In this document: piece after piece, positions 6,313 through 8,341 of the stretch
Numbering within the stretch: the stretch's first letter is position 1
How the letters are laid out: each line of letters begins with the position of its first letter
Assembly (NCBI GenBank): GCA_024998705.1
Contig: JACOEF010000451.1
Span: forward strand, 1 to 8,341
Reading direction: 5' to 3'
Length of the DNA stretch: 8,341 bases
From: Nitrospira sp.
GTDB lineage: Bacteria; Nitrospirota; Nitrospiria; Nitrospirales; Nitrospiraceae
The notes under the pieces: model-generated
Database searches by the model: none
Seen by the model: the letters and a program-made list of their open reading frames with translations, nothing else
What the model was told of the DNA's origin: nothing
Program-made: the position numbers and the translations under genes

Positions 6313-6342
6313 TTGACACTCATGCAGACCGTTTGTTAGGGT
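6313..6342 (+). promoter_or_regulatory. Candidate sigma70 promoter for dnaG-rpoD
   Basis: TTGACA (6313-6318) is a perfect -35 consensus. After 18 nt comes TAGGGT (6337-6342), which keeps the most important -10 bases (T1, A2, T6) but is otherwise weak. It lies in the 130-nt gap between the HIT gene and dnaG, about 85 nt before the chosen dnaG start. It would give dnaG and rpoD transcription independent of the his operon. Predicted by eye only. Confidence 0.45.
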
Positions 6343-6350
6343 GAACGGTC
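6327..6350 (+). promoter_or_regulatory. Inverted repeat around the candidate -10 element, possible operator
   Basis: GACCGTT (6327-6333) and AACGGTC (6344-6350) form a perfect 7-bp inverted repeat separated by 10 nt, with the candidate -10 (6337-6342) near its centre. Half-site centres are 17 nt apart, a layout seen in dimeric repressor operators. As an RNA hairpin it would be a poor terminator, since the following bases (AACTTTCATTC) are not a U-tract. Confidence 0.4.
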
Positions 6351-6415
6351 AACTTTCATTCTCGTCCAATGTCTTCCAGCCGGCTGCAGCCGGTTGGATC
6401 CCTACGGGCACAAGC

Positions 6416-6420
6416 GAGGA
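6416..6420 (+). promoter_or_regulatory. Ribosome binding site setting the dnaG GTG start
   Basis: GAGGA lies 5 nt before GTG 6426. The alternative in-frame ATG at 6369 has no Shine-Dalgarno (upstream TTTCATTCTCGTCCA) and would add 19 residues (MSSSRLQ...) unlike usual DnaG N-termini. GTG 6426 is therefore preferred. Confidence 0.65.
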
Positions 6421-6425
6421 CCGCC

Positions 6426-8270
6426 GTGGGCCAAGGCCTGATTTCGGACGACGTCATTAACCAACTCAGAGACCGAGTGGACATCGCGGAGATCGTGGGT
6501 CAACACGTGGCATTGACCCGAGCCGGGCAGAATCTCAAAGGTCTCTGCCCGTTCCATCAAGAAAAGTCTCCCTCCTTTACGGTCAGCTCTTCGCGACAGA
6601 TTTTTCACTGCTTCGGCTGCGGAGCCGGTGGCAATGTGTATACGTTTCTCATGAAATTGACCGGGGCCGGGTTTCCTGAAATTGTCCGTGACCTGGGCCG
6701 CAAAGTGGGGGTAGATGTTCCAGGATCGGCCGGTGGATACTCCAGTGAAGCCCGCACGCAGCTCGGTCGGATTGAGCGGCTCAATGCCGCCGCCGGGGCC
6801 TATTATCAGCGCATGTTGATGGAGAAGACCGCCGGGGCCTCTGCCCGTGCCTATCTCGAGGGGCGTGGTATTCAGGCCAACACAACCCTGCAGTTTCAGA
6901 TCGGCTATGCTACAGCGGAGTGGGACGGATTGACCAAAGCGATGTTGAAGGAAGGGTTCGCTCCCGCAGATTTAGTCGCGGCCGGCCTGTCCATTCCGCG
7001 AGATCAGAGTGGTCAACAGCAAGCGGCCGTATCAGGGCACTACGACCGCTTTCGCTCTCGAGTCATGTTTCCGATTATCGATCTGCGTAAGCGAGTCGTC
7101 GCATTCGGCGGACGGATGCTCGGAGAGGGGATGCCCAAGTATTTAAACTCGCCCGAGACGCCGCTCTTTAAGAAAGGGCAGACGTTGTTCGCTTTGGAGG
7201 CCGCGCGTGAGGCGGCGGGGCAAGAACACACGTTGATCATTGTTGAAGGGTATTTCGATGCCGTGGCGTTGCATCAGGCGGGCATCCGCCATGTGGCTGC
7301 CACTTTGGGAACCGCTCTGACCGCCGAACACATCACCATCATCAGGCGATTCGCATCCCATGTTGTGTTGTTGTTCGACCCCGATCAAGCCGGGGTGCGA
7401 GCGGCACTGCGGACGTTGGACTTGTTCGTCAACAGTGGTCTGAGCGTGAAGGTCGTCTCGTTGCCCGAAGGGGAAGATCCGGACACCTATGTGAGGAAAT
7501 ACGGAGCCGATGGGTTTACCGCCCTGCATCAAGCGGCCCCGAGTCTGTTGGATTTTGCCGTGGAGCACAGCCTGCGCACGGCCGAGTCCGGGACAGTGGA
7601 AGACCGGATCCGTGCAGTGGATGCGGTACTACGTATTCTGCAGAAAAGCGCCCATCCTATCGAACGGGAAGAACGGATTCGCCTGGTGGCGGAACGGCTG
7701 GGACTCAGCCAGCAACGGCTGATCGATCGCTATCCTACGCTTGCATCCGAGGATTCCCGCAGACCCTCTTCTCGGCCCATGACCCCGCCCGCTGCGGCAG
7801 CCTCGAAAGTGAAGGGCAATCCGGAGGAGCGTGATTTGGCGCATCTCTTAGTGCAGGGAAGTCTGTCGGCTGAGGATCTGCGTCGATTGTCCCCGGAGGC
7901 CTTTTCTGCGCCGGCCTATCGCCGACTGGTTGACTGTGCGATGCAGCATCTTGAGCCGGACGGGCGAGTGTCCGTCCGAGGTCTGCTGGATTCCCTGATC
8001 AATGACGAGAACTGCGGCGCGTTGGTGTCAGAGTTGTCGATGCTGGAGCAGCATTATGATGATGTCCCGGCACATATTGCCGGATGTTTGGATACGCTGG
8101 AGCGGAGGGGCCGCGAGCGGACCATGGGGGCCCTGATTCAGGAATTGAAGGCCGCCGAACGGGAGCGGCGTGAAGCGGATGTGCACCGCCTGAACAGATT
8201 GATTAACGAGATGCGGATTCGGAAGGCCGGCGTGATGCCGGCTGCGCTGACGTCTGCGGTGAAGGAGTAG
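6426..8270 (+). CDS. dnaG: DNA primase
   Basis: DnaG synthesises RNA primers at the replication fork in partnership with the replicative helicase DnaB. With the GTG start it has 614 residues, within the normal range; ATG 6369 would give 633. The N-terminal CHC2 zinc domain shows C41-PF-H44 and C62-FG-C65 in CPFHQEKSPSFTV and HCFGCGAGG. The polymerase core has RFRSRVMFPI, VAFGGRML and KYLNSPETPLFKKG. The TOPRIM domain carries E274 in VEGYFDAV, D318 and D320 in LLFDPDQAG, and DPDTYVRKYG. A Pro/Ser/Ala-rich linker (about 443-462) leads to a less conserved helical C-terminal domain, the expected DnaB-binding part. rpoD follows after 2 nt, the classic dnaG-rpoD pairing of the macromolecular synthesis operon, but rpsU is not upstream. 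Confidence 0.96.
   Translation: MGQGLISDDVINQLRDRVDIAEIVGQHVALTRAGQNLKGLCPFHQEKSPSFTVSSSRQIFHCFGCGAGGNVYTFLMKLTGAGFPEIVRDLGRKVGVDVPGSAGGYSSEARTQLGRIERLNAAAGAYYQRMLMEKTAGASARAYLEGRGIQANTTLQFQIGYATAEWDGLTKAMLKEGFAPADLVAAGLSIPRDQSGQQQAAVSGHYDRFRSRVMFPIIDLRKRVVAFGGRMLGEGMPKYLNSPETPLFKKGQTLFALEAAREAAGQEHTLIIVEGYFDAVALHQAGIRHVAATLGTALTAEHITIIRRFASHVVLLFDPDQAGVRAALRTLDLFVNSGLSVKVVSLPEGEDPDTYVRKYGADGFTALHQAAPSLLDFAVEHSLRTAESGTVEDRIRAVDAVLRILQKSAHPIEREERIRLVAERLGLSQQRLIDRYPTLASEDSRRPSSRPMTPPAAAASKVKGNPEERDLAHLLVQGSLSAEDLRRLSPEAFSAPAYRRLVDCAMQHLEPDGRVSVRGLLDSLINDENCGALVSELSMLEQHYDDVPAHIAGCLDTLERRGRERTMGALIQELKAAERERREADVHRLNRLINEMRIRKAGVMPAALTSAVKE
8262..8267 (+). promoter_or_regulatory. rpoD ribosome binding site inside the dnaG 3' end
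   Basis: AAGGAG is a near-perfect Shine-Dalgarno embedded in the last two sense codons of dnaG, 5 nt before the rpoD ATG at 8273. The layout implies coupled translation of the two genes. Confidence 0.8.
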
Positions 8271-8272
8271 GT

Positions 8273-8341
8273 ATGCCGAAACAAGAATTACTCGGCGAGG
8301 TGAAGAAGCTCATCAATCTCGGCAAGGAGAAGGGCTTTCTC
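8273..8341 (+). CDS. rpoD: RNA polymerase primary sigma factor, first 23 codons
   Basis: The gene starts 2 nt after the dnaG stop and runs off the window. The visible peptide begins MPKQELLGEVKKLINLGKEK and continues into GFL. This is the start of sigma70 region 1.1, where EVKKLINLGKEKGFLTYDE-like sequence is characteristic of primary sigma factors. The position after dnaG supports the call. Regions 1.2-4 lie beyond the window edge, so nothing can be said about promoter recognition. Confidence 0.88.
   Translation, partial: MPKQELLGEVKKLINLGKEKGFL

Noticed and set aside
6327..6362. The GACCGTT/AACGGTC hairpin as a rho-independent terminator of the his operon
   Set aside because: The stem is only 7 bp with a 10-nt loop and the following sequence is not T-rich enough; its overlap with a promoter fits an operator better.
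7376..7394. DPDQAG instead of the familiar DGDxAG in the DnaG TOPRIM domain
   Set aside because: Both aspartates are kept, and proline at this place is, to my knowledge, common in DnaG proteins of several phyla.

Overview
The window is a densely packed, entirely plus-strand stretch of a GC-rich bacterial chromosome. It holds most of a histidine biosynthesis operon, running directly into the replication/transcription pair dnaG-rpoD. The order is hisG (3' end only), hisD, hisB, hisH, a lipoprotein gene, hisA, hisF, hisIE, a HIT-family gene, dnaG, and the first 23 codons of rpoD. The gene content, the lipoprotein type and the his-to-dnaG/rpoD junction suggest a Nitrospirota (Nitrospira-like) bacterium. 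That placement is my inference from gene order and protein style, not a database match. The lipoprotein indicates a Gram-negative envelope.

Bases 1-6295 form one apparent transcription unit. Genes overlap (hisD/hisB and hisH/lipoprotein by 4 nt ATGA junctions, hisIE/HIT by 8 nt) or lie 22-86 nt apart. Together they encode ATP phosphoribosyltransferase (short form, so a HisZ partner is expected elsewhere), both hydrolytic steps on PR-ATP/PR-AMP (HisIE), the ProFAR isomerase (HisA), the two-subunit imidazole glycerol phosphate synthase (HisH glutaminase plus HisF cyclase), IGP dehydratase (HisB) and histidinol dehydrogenase (HisD). hisC and a histidinol-phosphate phosphatase are not in the window. 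The HIT gene is probably a HinT-like nucleoside phosphoramidase.

Bases 6296-6425 are the main regulatory gap. A sigma70-type promoter candidate (TTGACA, 18 nt, TAGGGT) has its -10 element in the middle of a perfect 7-bp inverted repeat. It is placed to drive dnaG and rpoD separately from the his genes. rpoD starts 2 nt after the dnaG stop, with its Shine-Dalgarno inside the end of dnaG.

This is mainly a housekeeping region and I see no mobile element, CRISPR array, RNA gene or defence system. The most unusual signal is translational. The genes for the two IGP synthase subunits, hisH and hisF, have no good Shine-Dalgarno of their own. Each is preceded by a short leader ORF (20 and 23 codons) that does have one and whose stop codon overlaps the hisH or hisF start. 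The two leaders also share a CACGT...CACGGGT block at the same distance from the start codon, and the hisF leader contains four tandem heptamers. Other points worth a check are non-consensus residues at normally conserved active-site positions of HisD (Glu for the metal-ligand Gln) and HisF (Ala for the Asp in the FLDITAS motif), and a lipoprotein gene embedded in the operon.
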